A stretch of 64,000 nucleotides of DNA from Nonlabens antarcticus (GCF_015356755.1 NZ_JADFCO010000064.1:310001-374000), one strand, 5' to 3'. Shown: positions 24,190 to 33,628, counted from the first letter of the stretch. Notes: generated from the sequence alone by a model not told the origin. Translations and numbers: made by a program.

Positions 24190-26836
24190 ATGAACTACGA
24201 TTTATAGTTTAAAGTTTATTCTCTTTTTTTTCGTTATTTCAACCACGAGCTATACGGTTTATGGTCAAAAACCCATAAAAGGTATTATCGTAGATTCATC
24301 GGGAGTAGCCCAGTCTGGAGCTACTGTTTTGCTATATAAAATTCCTGACTCAACTAAATTCGTTAATTATAAAATTTCCAACTCCAAAGGTTATTTCGAA
24401 TTTTTGAAAAACTTTGAAGATTCTAGTTCAAATTTTTATCTTTTGGTCAAGCATATAAACTTTGACGACAGGTATTTTGAACCTTCTTTTACAACCACTA
24501 ATACAATCGTTCTCAACTTCAGAGAAAATGCTTTAAAGGAAGTAATAGTTACAGCGGAAAAGCCTTTAAAAGTAAAAGGAGACACACTAAGCTATTCTGT
24601 GAGTCAATGGCAAAATAATAAGGACAGTTCCATTGAAGATGTATTAAAACGAATTCCTGGTGTTGAGGTTAATGATGAAGGTTACATTTCTCACAACGGT
24701 AAATTCATCAATCATCTATATATCAATGGTGTTGATTTATTAGAAAACAGATATACTATTGCTACCAAAGGACTGCCAGCTGGTGTAATTGACGATATTG
24801 AGGTTTTGCAAAACCATTCCCATAAAAAAGTCAACAAGGGAACTACAAAAGCTAAAGGCGTTTCCATCAACCTTTCCACTAAAAATGCCAATATCTTTAC
24901 TGGAATAACAGATCTAGCGGTAGCCAATCCATTTCTTAGTGGTTCCATCAGCACTACACCTATTTTTATCAATCCTGAATATCAGGTTGTGGGAAGCCTC
25001 AAGGCTACAGACTTAGGAGATGATCTTGTTTTTAAAGATCGCAGTATTTCTATTTTCAAATTGAATACGCCACAACCAGAACTCGATTATATTGATTTGA
25101 TTAATGAGAACCGCAATCAACAGACAAACCTTGATCGTAAATACTGGCGAGACACACATACGGGAAATACAACCATAGACTTCATTACTGTAGACGAAAA
25201 TAAACGCAATTATAAAATAGGATACTCTACAGATTATGATGAGGTATTCCTTGGGAACTCCTTTAGGGAGACTATCCAATTGAACGATCGACTCATAGAA
25301 AATATAGAATCAAACAATTATTTTAATATCTCTCGAAATCATTACTTGAAAGGTTATTATGAAGATAACAAGGATAACAATTATTTAAAAGTTGATCTCT
25401 ATGCAAAAAGCTCCCATGATAACCAATCGTCGCGCACCTTATTGAATACGAATCGTTTTGATTCTGAAATGGTGAAAGATGGACAGACGATTTTTGCTTC
25501 ATTCCAGAATAATATTAAAACAAAATCAAATCTTTGGAGTCTTGACGGTCTTGTACAATATACCAACACCAATGATGAGTTTGGAATTGTTCCAGAAGTT
25601 TTTGATGTTCTAAATAGCACATCAGATGAGTATAGTTATCAAACTATAGCTACAGAACAATTGCTTCTAAATTTTAATGCAGGTTATTTCAAGCAATTAA
25701 AAAAAGGTCATATCGATGTTGTTGCTGGATGGGATTATCGCAAGCAGATGCTGGAATCAGGATTAGATCAAAGTAATTCTACAGATTATCAAATCGTGCC
25801 TTTTCAAAATTCACAAGATTATAATTTCAACAATTTTTCAGTCAAATCGATCCTACAGCAGGAATACGGCAGTACAAGATTAACTGTAACTGGCAAACTG
25901 AGCTACAACAATGTGAATAGTACCGATAGTCAAGATACCAATGACCAAATCAATAAAGTTTTTTTTGAACCTAATCTTAACATTAACCAACGCTTCAATT
26001 CAAAATGGTCTACCTACGGTAGTGCATCCATCTCTAATAGCATTGCAGATTTGAATAGGTTCCAGACCAGTTTTTTGATAACAGACTACAATAGGAATTC
26101 AAGATTTGAGAATAACATCCAGCGCAGTAGGAATTATAATTTTGGCTCTGGATGGAACTACAAAAATATTCTAAAGGGTTTCTTTTTCAATGGCAGTGCC
26201 ACTTATGGCATCACGGAAAATACTCAGACTCTAGCATTAGATTTCGACGATAATGGATTTAGGATTTTAAACTTCATAGATCAACCTACGCAGAATACAT
26301 TCTTTAACTTGAGATCAGATATTTCACAAACGGTTGGACAAAAAATCAATCTTAAACTCTCGGGAAGTTACAATTCGCAGAGATTGGAAACTTTTTTCAA
26401 CAACGATTTTACTAACTTAAGAATCGATAACTATCAAGTTAATCTGAAAGGAAACTACGATCCTATCAGCTGGTATTATGTCAACACAGATTTTGGATTT
26501 TTCAATAACAAATCATTCAACGATGGTTCTGCTTTAAATTCTTACAGCTACAGCGCACAGGTAATTTTTGGTCAAGAGGTGTTTGAGAATCATTATACAG
26601 AATTCACATGGAATGGGCAGCGTAATATTTTTGGCGCTAATGACAATAGCAATAACTTGTTTGATTTCAGGTATATTTTTAAATCAGAGAAGAATTATGA
26701 GTTGAATTTCAAAGCGATAAACCTCTTGAATCAAAAGAATTATACCGTAGTTTCCAACGACTCCAATATCACTTCTGTAAGTTCATTTCCTTTAATAGGA
26801 CGGCAATTCATTGTCAGTTATCAATTTTACTTTTAA
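24190..26836 (+). CDS. TonB-receptor-like outer-membrane protein, start codon out of frame
   Basis: Outer-membrane beta-barrel protein with an N-terminal carboxypeptidase-regulatory-like domain (KPIKGIIVDSSGVAQSGATVLLY), a plug-like region (EVIVTAEKPLKVKGDTLSYSV and IEDVLKRIPGVEVNDEGYISHNGK) and a C-terminal aromatic ending QFIVSYQFYF. The coding frame opens at 24194 and includes a good signal peptide (LKFILFFFVISTTSYTVYGQ) but has no ATG, GTG or TTG before TTG 24329, which would delete the signal. The only nearby ATG (24190) is in another frame and reaches a stop after five codons; removing one base between 24193 and 24200 would join it. The span is 2647 nt (3n+1). Either the start is mutated or the assembly has an extra base. 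Confidence 0.85.
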
Positions 26837-26869
26837 CTCTTGAGATTCACTTAAAAATAAATATTTTTC

Positions 26870-26885
26870 CGTTTTCGCGAAAGCG
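26870..26885. repeat. iterated palindrome, one mismatch
   Basis: CGTTTTCGCGAAAGCG, intergenic, between the receptor-like gene and osmC. Confidence 0.85.
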
Positions 26886-26936
26886 AACTCATCCCATCCC
26901 AAATAAAAGTGGAACATTATAAAAATCAATAGAAGG

Positions 26937-26968
26937 AAGGTCGGCAAGTCGTTATGATTACCGACCTT
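26937..26968 (+). terminator. hairpin terminator after the receptor-like gene
   Basis: AAGGTCGG pairs with CCGACCTT across a 16-nt loop, followed by TCTTGCTTT. The T-tract is weak. Confidence 0.5.
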
Positions 26969-26988
26969 TCTTGCTTTAACAAGATGCA

Positions 26989-27420
26989 ATGAAAGTTACC
27001 CTAGAAAGAATAAGCACGGAATATTTATTAGAAGCTAAAGGAGCCTCAGGAATTCCCGTAATGATTGATAACAAAGGAAGCGAAGTCGTTCAAGGTTCTA
27101 GCCCCATGGAGTTGATCCTGATGGGAGTTGGGGGTTGCAGTGCGATCGATATTATCGCTATTCTCAAGAAACAGAAACAGGAAATCACATCCTATAAAGT
27201 AGAGGTTACCGGTGATCGAGTAGAGCTGGACGGCTCAAAACCATTCAAAAGTATGAATTGTCACGTCATGTTAGAAGGTAATATGGACCCTGTAAAAGTA
27301 CAACGCGCTGCAGATCTGAGTTTTCAAAAGTACTGTTCCGTATCTAAGACGTTTGATAGTGTGGTGGGTATTACTTATACAGTTACTCTAAATGGGAATT
27401 CTCTTTCCCCAGAATCTTAG
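26989..27420 (+). CDS. OsmC family protein
   Basis: A 143-residue cytoplasmic protein of the OsmC/Ohr/YhfA fold. The two conserved cysteines lie in GVGGCSAIDI (about residue 50) and QKYCSVSKT (about residue 114), and the order MELILMGVGGCSAIDIIAILKKQ is characteristic of the YhfA-like branch. OsmC proteins reduce organic hydroperoxides through these thiols; the YhfA branch lacks a firm substrate. It starts right after the hairpin at 26937, separate from the upstream operon. Confidence 0.9.
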   Translation: MKVTLERISTEYLLEAKGASGIPVMIDNKGSEVVQGSSPMELILMGVGGCSAIDIIAILKKQKQEITSYKVEVTGDRVELDGSKPFKSMNCHVMLEGNMDPVKVQRAADLSFQKYCSVSKTFDSVVGITYTVTLNGNSLSPES

Positions 27421-27487
27421 GAATAATATATTTTCGAAATAAACTTTAGAGGCAGCCTACCTATTTTTGATTACTTAATTATAACTC

Positions 27488-28546
27488 ATGAAATTTCCCT
27501 CAGGTAGTTTTATTGTTAGTTCGTTAGCATTGATATTTTTATTGGTGGCTTGTAATAAACAAGAATATAATGAAAACCCTTATTCCTTCTACCATTGGAA
27601 AACTAACCTAAGTGATTCCCAGCAATTGAATGATCTTATTGTTGCTGGTGGAACTGATAAATTATACGTTAGAATGTTTGATCTGGAAGTAGATGATACC
27701 AACCAGATTTTTCCAATTGCCACCATTCAGGTTCCAGCAAATGAGAATCTAACAGTTAAGGAAATTGTTCCAGTGATCTATATTAAGAACGAAGTTTTTA
27801 CAAACGACGAATCGGCGCCTGAGGAGATGGACGAGCTTGTTTCAAATATTGCCAGCAAGCTCAAGCGGTTGATTACTGCTAATTTTAGCGAGAAGCTAAT
27901 TAAAGAAGTTCAAGTTGATTGTGATTGGAGTGATAGCACAAGAGAACGCTATTTTCTGTTTTTGGAAACGATTAAAAAGAATAATGAATGGAACTCGATC
28001 TCTGATAAAAAACTACAATTGAGTTGTACCATACGCTGGCATCAGGTAAAATATAGGGAACGAACTGGCGTGCCACCAGTGGATCGCGGTCTGATTATGG
28101 CCTACAATGTGGGTGATTTGAGCGACCAGAATGAAAATAATTCAATTATTAATAATGAGACTACTCGCAACTATGTGAGCAGGCTCAAGGATTATCCGTT
28201 GCAGTATGATGTGGCATTGCCATTGTTTGAGTGGTATGTACAATATCGGGATGGAAAGCTGGTAGGTTTGCATAGCAATATGGAAACAGGTTTATTGGAG
28301 ACCCGTTCTCAGGCTATTAAAAATAGCTTAAACCTGCAGGTGACCAGCGATTACATGGATGGAGATTCCTATTTTTATACGGGAGACATTTTGAGAAAGG
28401 AAACCGTTACACCAGACGACCTGGAAGAACTTGCTTCCTTGATTAAGGAAAATTCCACTCAGGATTACGCCACGATTTACTATCATATTAACACGGCTCT
28501 TGCCAAAACTTTCACCCATGATCAGCTTTCAAAAACTGCTAAATAA
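27488..28546 (+). CDS. lipoprotein of unknown function
   Basis: A 352-residue product with a lipoprotein signal (ALIFLLVAC, Cys22). The body alternates strands and helices with segments VQVDCDWSDSTRERYFLFLETIKK, LQLSCTIRWHQVKYRERTGVPPVDRGLIMAYN and YDVALPLFEW, which suggests a TIM-barrel-like fold reminiscent of GH18-type proteins, but no intact DxxDxDxE motif is visible, so I do not assign an enzyme. The next gene overlaps its 3' end by 29 nt, so both are translated from one message. Confidence 0.78.
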   Translation: MKFPSGSFIVSSLALIFLLVACNKQEYNENPYSFYHWKTNLSDSQQLNDLIVAGGTDKLYVRMFDLEVDDTNQIFPIATIQVPANENLTVKEIVPVIYIKNEVFTNDESAPEEMDELVSNIASKLKRLITANFSEKLIKEVQVDCDWSDSTRERYFLFLETIKKNNEWNSISDKKLQLSCTIRWHQVKYRERTGVPPVDRGLIMAYNVGDLSDQNENNSIINNETTRNYVSRLKDYPLQYDVALPLFEWYVQYRDGKLVGLHSNMETGLLETRSQAIKNSLNLQVTSDYMDGDSYFYTGDILRKETVTPDDLEELASLIKENSTQDYATIYYHINTALAKTFTHDQLSKTAK

Positions 28547-30854
28547 GATTCTTTTATTTCTTTTGCCAGTTATGGCGATTGCGTCACCGCCCCTGGAATA
28601 TTGTGGTGGGGGCGACTGGAATTATGAAGAAACTTACTATGCCATAATTGATCAGCGCATGCTGGTGGATCACCGCTATGATGTCTATCTCAACTGTCCC
28701 GATAGTGCCCTGTGTTCAGAAAATACGGGAACCGAAACGGAGAATATCGCCGCATGGAAAAATTATCTGGGAACAAATTTCTCCAATGAGGATGTAAAAA
28801 AATACATTTATGATGCCGATCTGGACTTCTATAAAAATTTGAAGCAGGGTGTTGAGGCGAGCCCGCTTTCGCGAAAGCTGACTCGCGACAAATACAGTTA
28901 CTTCATAGATTATATGCTACTGGCTAAACGTGCAGAAAGCTCCAGGTCTGATCAGTCCAACGGAAATGGATGGTATCAGGGTGAGAATGCACCTACCGTG
29001 GATAATGCAGCAGTGCTTGCGACTGCCATGGGTTTGTTTAAAACCGCACCAGATATTTTTATGAAGCATCGTGTAGGTTTTCAAGCAGTGCGGGCGGCGC
29101 ACTATTTACAGAAAAATGAACAGTCTGTACAGCTTTTTCGGGAACTATTTAGAAAGGCAGATGCAGATTACATGTATTATAGAGCCATGGAACAAGCGGC
29201 GGGAGCAGCCTACAATTTAAAATTGACTGAAGCGGCCATCGCAGGATTTATAACGGCATTTGAGCAAATACCCGAACGTCGTTATGTGAATGGGCTTAAT
29301 TTGAAACTTGCTTATGACCAATTGAAAAATCTAGGAGTGGATCTGGGCGATACCAAATATGCAGAGTCATTTTATTTTTATAGTTCTTACTTTAATGATT
29401 TAAGCGACGTTGCAGCAATGAGGAAACTGGCCGCTATTGATGTGAATTCGCGGTTTTTAGGAGTTCTTCTGGCGCGAAAAATTGATCAGATGCAAGCCCA
29501 ATTATTTATGGATGGTGATTATGGGTATTATTATAAAGAATCTTCACCAGAGGAGCACGCTACATTAAGCATTCTCATAAAGCAGCAGTTACAGCAACCC
29601 CAACTTAAAAATAAAGAAATTTATTACCTGTTGCAATCCCTAATTGGAATCACCAAGAATAATCTACAGGGAGCCCGGCAGCAGCTGGCTGCCATTCCAT
29701 CAAACAGCGGTTACTATGTGGACGCACAGCGTATGGATTTTATTGTGCGTACCAGAATGATTGATGCCGTGGAACCCGGAAAAATCAACGAAGTTTTTAA
29801 AGAGCTGGAAAAACTCAGAATATTGAATTCAAATCCTGCTGTCGCAGCGGCATTCTTCAATCAGATTGCCAGCATTTACAAAAAATCTGGCGATGCCATA
29901 GGCGGTGCGCTGGTGGCCGTGAATTATGGGTATTACTCTGACGAGGTTCCATATTCCTATGCTAAAATGAAGTCAGAACGCCGCTATAATTACTCCTTTG
30001 ATGATACCTATCCCTTACTGGAAGAAGGTATCATCAAAAACTTCCAAAGTAATTTCCTGGGATCTGGAAAATTAACATTTTTTGAGACTGTGATTCTAGA
30101 CCGACTCAAAGTCTCTCCAGCAGACTTTTCTCACGATCTAATGGGGAACTATTATATGACAATGGGGAGACTGGATGCTGCTTTGAAGGAATACAAGCAG
30201 GTTAAAAACACAAGCGATTTCTGGGAGGATAAAGTGCGACCAGAGATTGTTTCTTCCAGTATAAAAGAGTGGATGGATGTTGATTTTGGAAGTATATCAG
30301 ATGAAAAACATTTAGAATATCCTGATTTAGTGGGTCAGCCATTTAAAGCTGATTATTTAGAGAATTATAGAGACGATAAAATAAAGCTAGTCCAGTTGAT
30401 GAAAAATTTGGAAAAAAGGAGATCTCAAAATTCAAAGAATGCTGCCGATTATAATTATATGTTGGGTAATATATGGTACAACATCAGTGCAGAAGGTTGG
30501 TTTGTGAATGATCTTTACTATGTAGGGAACGATCAACGCAATCCTTTGAAAGGCTATAATTGGGATGACAAGCCCATGGATGCAACATACCAGCAAGTCA
30601 TTGATCGCGCTGGCGATTATTTTGAAAAGGCAGTTTTATCCAACGGTAGTCAAGAAACAAAAGCCAAAGCAACCTTTGCACTTGCCAAAGTCAATAGGTG
30701 TTTTAATCAAGAATACGACCGCAATACAGGAAACAGTAATCTAGAACTGTGTGACGATCATGTCAAATACTTTGACCAGTTATCTGCTAATTATTCTGAG
30801 ACTCAATATTATCAAGAAGTATTGCGGGAATGTAGCTGGTTTGTGGCGCGGTAA
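28518..30854 (+). CDS. secreted TPR-like repeat protein, unknown
   Basis: A 778-residue protein with a signal peptide (KILLFLLPVMAIASPP). The following helical repeats (for example YRAMEQAAGAAYNLKLTEAAIAGFI, MTMGRLDAALKEYKQV, KAKATFALAKVNRCF) look like tetratricopeptide-type helices without a clean consensus. The frame extends upstream to TTG 28500, but ATG 28518 gives a proper signal peptide and a 29-nt overlap with the upstream lipoprotein gene. Those two genes are probably a functional pair at the cell envelope. A near-perfect palindrome encodes LSRK. Confidence 0.78.
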   Translation: MISFQKLLNKILLFLLPVMAIASPPLEYCGGGDWNYEETYYAIIDQRMLVDHRYDVYLNCPDSALCSENTGTETENIAAWKNYLGTNFSNEDVKKYIYDADLDFYKNLKQGVEASPLSRKLTRDKYSYFIDYMLLAKRAESSRSDQSNGNGWYQGENAPTVDNAAVLATAMGLFKTAPDIFMKHRVGFQAVRAAHYLQKNEQSVQLFRELFRKADADYMYYRAMEQAAGAAYNLKLTEAAIAGFITAFEQIPERRYVNGLNLKLAYDQLKNLGVDLGDTKYAESFYFYSSYFNDLSDVAAMRKLAAIDVNSRFLGVLLARKIDQMQAQLFMDGDYGYYYKESSPEEHATLSILIKQQLQQPQLKNKEIYYLLQSLIGITKNNLQGARQQLAAIPSNSGYYVDAQRMDFIVRTRMIDAVEPGKINEVFKELEKLRILNSNPAVAAAFFNQIASIYKKSGDAIGGALVAVNYGYYSDEVPYSYAKMKSERRYNYSFDDTYPLLEEGIIKNFQSNFLGSGKLTFFETVILDRLKVSPADFSHDLMGNYYMTMGRLDAALKEYKQVKNTSDFWEDKVRPEIVSSSIKEWMDVDFGSISDEKHLEYPDLVGQPFKADYLENYRDDKIKLVQLMKNLEKRRSQNSKNAADYNYMLGNIWYNISAEGWFVNDLYYVGNDQRNPLKGYNWDDKPMDATYQQVIDRAGDYFEKAVLSNGSQETKAKATFALAKVNRCFNQEYDRNTGNSNLELCDDHVKYFDQLSANYSETQYYQEVLRECSWFVAR
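28864..28879. repeat. iterated palindrome, one mismatch
   Basis: CGCTTTCGCGAAAGCT in the TPR-like gene; read as L-S-R-K. Confidence 0.85.
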
Positions 30855-30942
30855 GCGGTTCAAAATTGTATGGATCTGTAAATAGTACTAATTTTTCGCC
30901 AAGGTAAACTCAGCCTTTTAAATGAAAGGTAAATCGTAACGC

Positions 30943-31611
30943 ATGAGTAAAAAGGCTTTTATATATTTTTTCAATTTTTCGTTATTTCTATTGCTTGCGT
31001 TTGCTGGTAGCGCACAGCCACCGCAGGAAAAAGGAAGATTTCGAGATTCTGATTTGGTTGAGCTGATAAAGTTGGATACTACCATCCATTTAGACATACG
31101 ATATGCAACGGAAAACAATTTTGTAGGACAACCTGTTTATAAAGAAGCAAGGGCTTTCCTGCAAAGACCAGCGGCAGATGCCTTAGTAAAAATCAATGCT
31201 CAATTGAAGCCCCTAGGTTACGGTATACTTGTTTTTGATGGCTACCGCCCATGGAGTGTGACCAAATTATTTTGGAACATTACACCCGCAAAGTATAAAA
31301 AATACGTAGCCAAACCATCAGTGGGTTCTAGACACAATCGTGGTTGTGCCGTGGATCTTACTTTATATGATTTGATTACCGGGAAAGAAGTCGAGATGAC
31401 GGGAGGCTATGATGAAATGACGGTCCGTTCTCATAAAAACTATTCTGGGGGAACGAACGAGCAACGTAGATTGAGAGATTTACTTATCTCCACTATGGAA
31501 CAAAACGGTTTTAAAGTATTTTACAATGAATGGTGGCATTTTGATTATAAAGGATGGAGAAATTATGCCTTACAAGACATTCCGTTTTCAGAGATAGATG
31601 AAGCGGATTAA
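30943..31611 (+). CDS. D-alanyl-D-alanine dipeptidase, VanX/DdpX type (M15D)
   Basis: Hydrolyses D-Ala-D-Ala; in non-resistant bacteria probably used in wall turnover. The 222-residue protein has a signal peptide (FSLFLLLAFAGSAQ), the substrate Arg102 in FDGYRPWS, zinc ligands His131 and Asp138 in GSRHNRGCAVDL, and EWWHFDY with general base Glu196 and third ligand His199. All catalytic residues are present. The signal peptide places it in the periplasm, unlike cytoplasmic VanX of glycopeptide-resistant Gram-positives. No vanH/vanA neighbours, so no resistance cluster. Confidence 0.92.
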   Translation: MSKKAFIYFFNFSLFLLLAFAGSAQPPQEKGRFRDSDLVELIKLDTTIHLDIRYATENNFVGQPVYKEARAFLQRPAADALVKINAQLKPLGYGILVFDGYRPWSVTKLFWNITPAKYKKYVAKPSVGSRHNRGCAVDLTLYDLITGKEVEMTGGYDEMTVRSHKNYSGGTNEQRRLRDLLISTMEQNGFKVFYNEWWHFDYKGWRNYALQDIPFSEIDEAD

Positions 31612-31730
31612 AGAGTTTTAATTTCATGATTAACTTATATCCGTTTCACATGGGTTCAGAAGGAAATTCAACTATTCTCATTTGGAATTCTGGTGCTTTT
31701 TTAGTTTAAGGTATTCAATACTGTTATAAA

Positions 31731-31765
31731 AAAAATCCTTCCAGGCGAAGCCTGAAAGGATTTTT
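31731..31765. terminator. bidirectional terminator between vanX-like and META genes
   Basis: AAAAATCCTT / AAGGATTTTT and inner CAGGC / GCCTG arms with one mismatch and a 3-nt loop; A/T tracts on both sides fit the convergent genes. Confidence 0.88.
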
Positions 31766-31783
31766 AAAAACATATTTTCAGAA

Positions 31784-32203
31784 CTAATTAGCTGTTTTTG
31801 CGCTGATAAGTACATTGTTATTAGCATCCATAAGATTCAATGTTCCATCCGTTTTTTGATAGGAAGTCACTTTTCCTAATGCAGCAACAAACTCGCTTTC
31901 CATTTTCATTTCAGGACAAGCTTTTCTGGTTAAGGCTATATCGCCTATATCCAACTTAAAATTTTCAATAGTAAATGAAGAGTTGTAATTGTTACAACCC
32001 GCATTTCCACTTAAGGTTTTACCTAAGCCATTAAAAACAATCGTTTGGTTACTGCTTACAGATTTGCCATTTAGCATATCTACATTATAAGTACCGTTGA
32101 GCTCTACGCGGCTTCCCGTGTCAAGAACTTTTCTGGTTTCATCACAACTGGTGATGGAAATAATTAAACAAGCCAGTAAGCCAACTGATAGAATCGATTT
32201 CAT
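31784..32203 (-). CDS. META-domain (HslJ-like) lipoprotein
   Basis: A 139-residue lipoprotein (signal ending SITSC, Cys20). The META/HslJ motif is clear: GNAGCNNYNSSF followed by LDIGDIALTRKACPEMKMESEFVAAL. META proteins are exported, small beta-barrel-like domains with poorly known roles, linked to motility or heat and novobiocin stress elsewhere. It ends at the bidirectional terminator and stands alone. Confidence 0.9.
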   Translation of the reverse strand: MKSILSVGLLACLIISITSCDETRKVLDTGSRVELNGTYNVDMLNGKSVSSNQTIVFNGLGKTLSGNAGCNNYNSSFTIENFKLDIGDIALTRKACPEMKMESEFVAALGKVTSYQKTDGTLNLMDANNNVLISAKTAN

Positions 32204-32273
32204 AGTTTTCTTTTTAGAATTGTGGCTAAAGTATCAACAATAGTGCGCTCCTTATCTCAATTAATTGATAAAA

Positions 32274-32308
32274 AAAAGCCTTAGCAATAAATTATCGCTA
32301 AGGCTTTT
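32274..32308 (-). terminator. terminator of the DUF4136 gene
   Basis: AAAAGCCTTAGC pairs with GCTAAGGCTTTT (12 bp, 11-nt loop); seven consecutive A on the plus strand give a U-tract in the minus direction. Confidence 0.88.
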
Positions 32309-32325
32309 CATATTTGTAGAGTAGT

Positions 32326-32868
32326 CTATTTTTTTTGCTTCGGAGGAAACTGAGCAAGGATTTCTCTTACCATTTCCTGCGTGCGTTCTACTTTTTCCTC
32401 TGGAGTAGATTTTAAGGCTGCTTCTCCCACACCTTGCCAGATCAACTCTTTTTTAGTCGCATCTAATAAATCAATGTAAAGAACTCCTTCTGTAGTGCGA
32501 TTAATGCTATTGCGATTGCCGAAAGGACCTCCAAAACCAAAACCTCCCCAGCCGTAACCATAACCTATATTCCAACCTATATTGTTGTAAACATCTACAC
32601 GCTCCTTTGAATCTGTAAATATGCTTACCAACATATCTGGCGTTTCAGATTTGGTAAAACCCTTAACATTCATTTCATCATCGATGGCTCTTATAATTCG
32701 CTTTTTATCTAATTCAGAAATTTTTGCCTCGTCAATTCCCTTTTTCAAATAAGCGTAGGTTTTATATTGGTTAAAATCAGTGCCTAGCGCATAATCTTGT
32801 GAAACGCGTACCGACTTACAGCCTACCATTGCTGCTACAACGAGTAAAAGTATAATGGTCTTTTTCAT
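32326..32868 (-). CDS. DUF4136 lipoprotein
   Basis: A 180-residue lipoprotein (VAAMVGC, Cys17). The body has the DUF4136 pattern: TDFNQYKTYAYL, a helix RIIRAIDDEMNVKGF, MLVSIFTDSKERVDVY, then a Gly/Phe/Tyr-rich loop (GYGYGWGGFGFGGPFGN) and LYIDLLDATKKELIWQGVGEA. Function unknown. A palindrome copy lies 22 nt upstream of its start. Confidence 0.9.
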   Translation of the reverse strand: MKKTIILLLVVAAMVGCKSVRVSQDYALGTDFNQYKTYAYLKKGIDEAKISELDKKRIIRAIDDEMNVKGFTKSETPDMLVSIFTDSKERVDVYNNIGWNIGYGYGWGGFGFGGPFGNRNSINRTTEGVLYIDLLDATKKELIWQGVGEAALKSTPEEKVERTQEMVREILAQFPPKQKK

Positions 32869-32889
32869 ATTTTGAAGTGTTAAGGTTCC

Positions 32890-32905
32890 CGCTTTCGCGA
32901 AAGCA
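32890..32905. repeat. iterated palindrome, one mismatch
   Basis: CGCTTTCGCGAAAGCA, intergenic, upstream of the DUF4136 gene. Confidence 0.85.
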
Positions 32906-32969
32906 GAATTAATGATGCTTTATAAAGATCAAATTTAATGCCGCAAATCATAAATAATTACTAAGATAA

Positions 32970-33122
32970 CTAATTCTTAGTTTTATCGTAGCCATAAGGA
33001 CAGTGACGGCAACCACTTTCACAGCAATACCCTCGCTTCAAATGATATTGTTCTGTAAAACATCGATAACCATCTGGCGTGAGGTAGTAATCGCCATCTT
33101 CCACTGGGATGATTTTTTTCAT
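32970..33122 (-). CDS. DUF5522-type small cysteine-rich protein
   Basis: A 50-residue cytoplasmic protein starting MKKIIPVEDGDYYLTPDGYR, with FTEQYHLKRGYCC and ESGCRHCPYGY. The four cysteines (CC and CxxC) are the conserved core of the DUF5522 family, probably a metal-binding site. Start is ATG at 33122, stop TAG at 32970. It is short, does not overlap a gene and shows the whole family pattern. Confidence 0.85.
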   Translation of the reverse strand: MKKIIPVEDGDYYLTPDGYRCFTEQYHLKRGYCCESGCRHCPYGYDKTKN

Positions 33123-33240
33123 GGGGTGAAATTAAGGGTTATATCTCTGTTCATAAAATCGCTTTCTGTTTTTTGCTGAAAAGTGGCAAGTTAACTGGTC
33201 CATGTACACGTTATCATATAGTACGTTAGGGTATACTAAC

Positions 33241-33261
33241 CATTTTTAATTGTTAAAAATG
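33241..33261. promoter_or_regulatory. candidate operator: 9-bp inverted repeat next to a -7 element
   Basis: CATTTTTAA-TTG-TTAAAAATG, perfect arms, immediately upstream of the TAGCTTTG element that should drive the 33.3-36.7 kb operon. Confidence 0.45.
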
Positions 33262-33269
33262 TAGCTTTG
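33262..33269 (+). promoter_or_regulatory. promoter -7 element TAGCTTTG for the hemL operon
   Basis: Exact TAnnTTTG, 17 nt before ATG 33287. Confidence 0.55.
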
Positions 33270-33286
33270 TAACATGTTTAAAAAAA

Positions 33287-33628
33287 ATGGGATTCATGCC
33301 AGCTTTTATCAATTTCCCATTTATTTCAAAGTTACAGATTGTCGGTATTTCATTATTTCCATTTATTATTATTTGCAAACCGGAACTTAAGAATCACAAA
33401 ACATTCATCAATCACGAGAGCATTCACTTACGTCAGCAATTAGAATTGCTAATACTTCCTTTTTACATTTGGTATATCCTAGAATATTTGATCTTACGAT
33501 TGAAATACAATCATAAGACGGCTTATCTGAATATTGTATTTGAAAAGGAAGCGTATCAAAAAGAAAAAGATTTGGACTATTTGAAGAAGCGCAAATTTTG
33601 GAACTTTACCAACTTCTATGGAAAGTGA
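33287..33628 (+). CDS. small membrane-associated protein with HExxH motif
   Basis: A 113-residue protein with hydrophobic segments at about residues 15-31 (LQIVGISLFPFIIICK) and 53-70 (LELLILPFYIWYILEYLIL). Between them is NHESIHLRQQLE, an HExxH zinc-protease-like motif, and near the C-terminus FEKEAYQKE could supply a third Glu ligand, as in minimal M48/M56-like membrane peptidases. Enzyme activity is not proven. The gene overlaps the next by 11 nt and heads the operon. An internal ATG at 33296 is an alternative start. Confidence 0.68.
   Translation: MGFMPAFINFPFISKLQIVGISLFPFIIICKPELKNHKTFINHESIHLRQQLELLILPFYIWYILEYLILRLKYNHKTAYLNIVFEKEAYQKEKDLDYLKKRKFWNFTNFYGK

Noticed and set aside
24329-24331. 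TTG at 24329 as start of the TonB-receptor-like protein
   Set aside because: It would remove the signal peptide and the start of the carboxypeptidase-like domain, both encoded in frame just upstream.
27488-28546. Glycoside hydrolase family 18 assignment
   Set aside because: The strand pattern is suggestive, but no complete DxxDxDxE catalytic motif is present.
30943-31611. VanX-type dipeptidase as part of a glycopeptide-resistance cluster
   Set aside because: No vanH, vanA or vanRS neighbours, and the protein has a signal peptide, which fits wall recycling in the periplasm.
33225-33240. GTTAG-N6-CTAAC inverted repeat as a third copy of the paaZ/E2 operator
   Set aside because: The arms are in the opposite order and spacing differs, so it does not match ACTAACAAnnGTTAGT.
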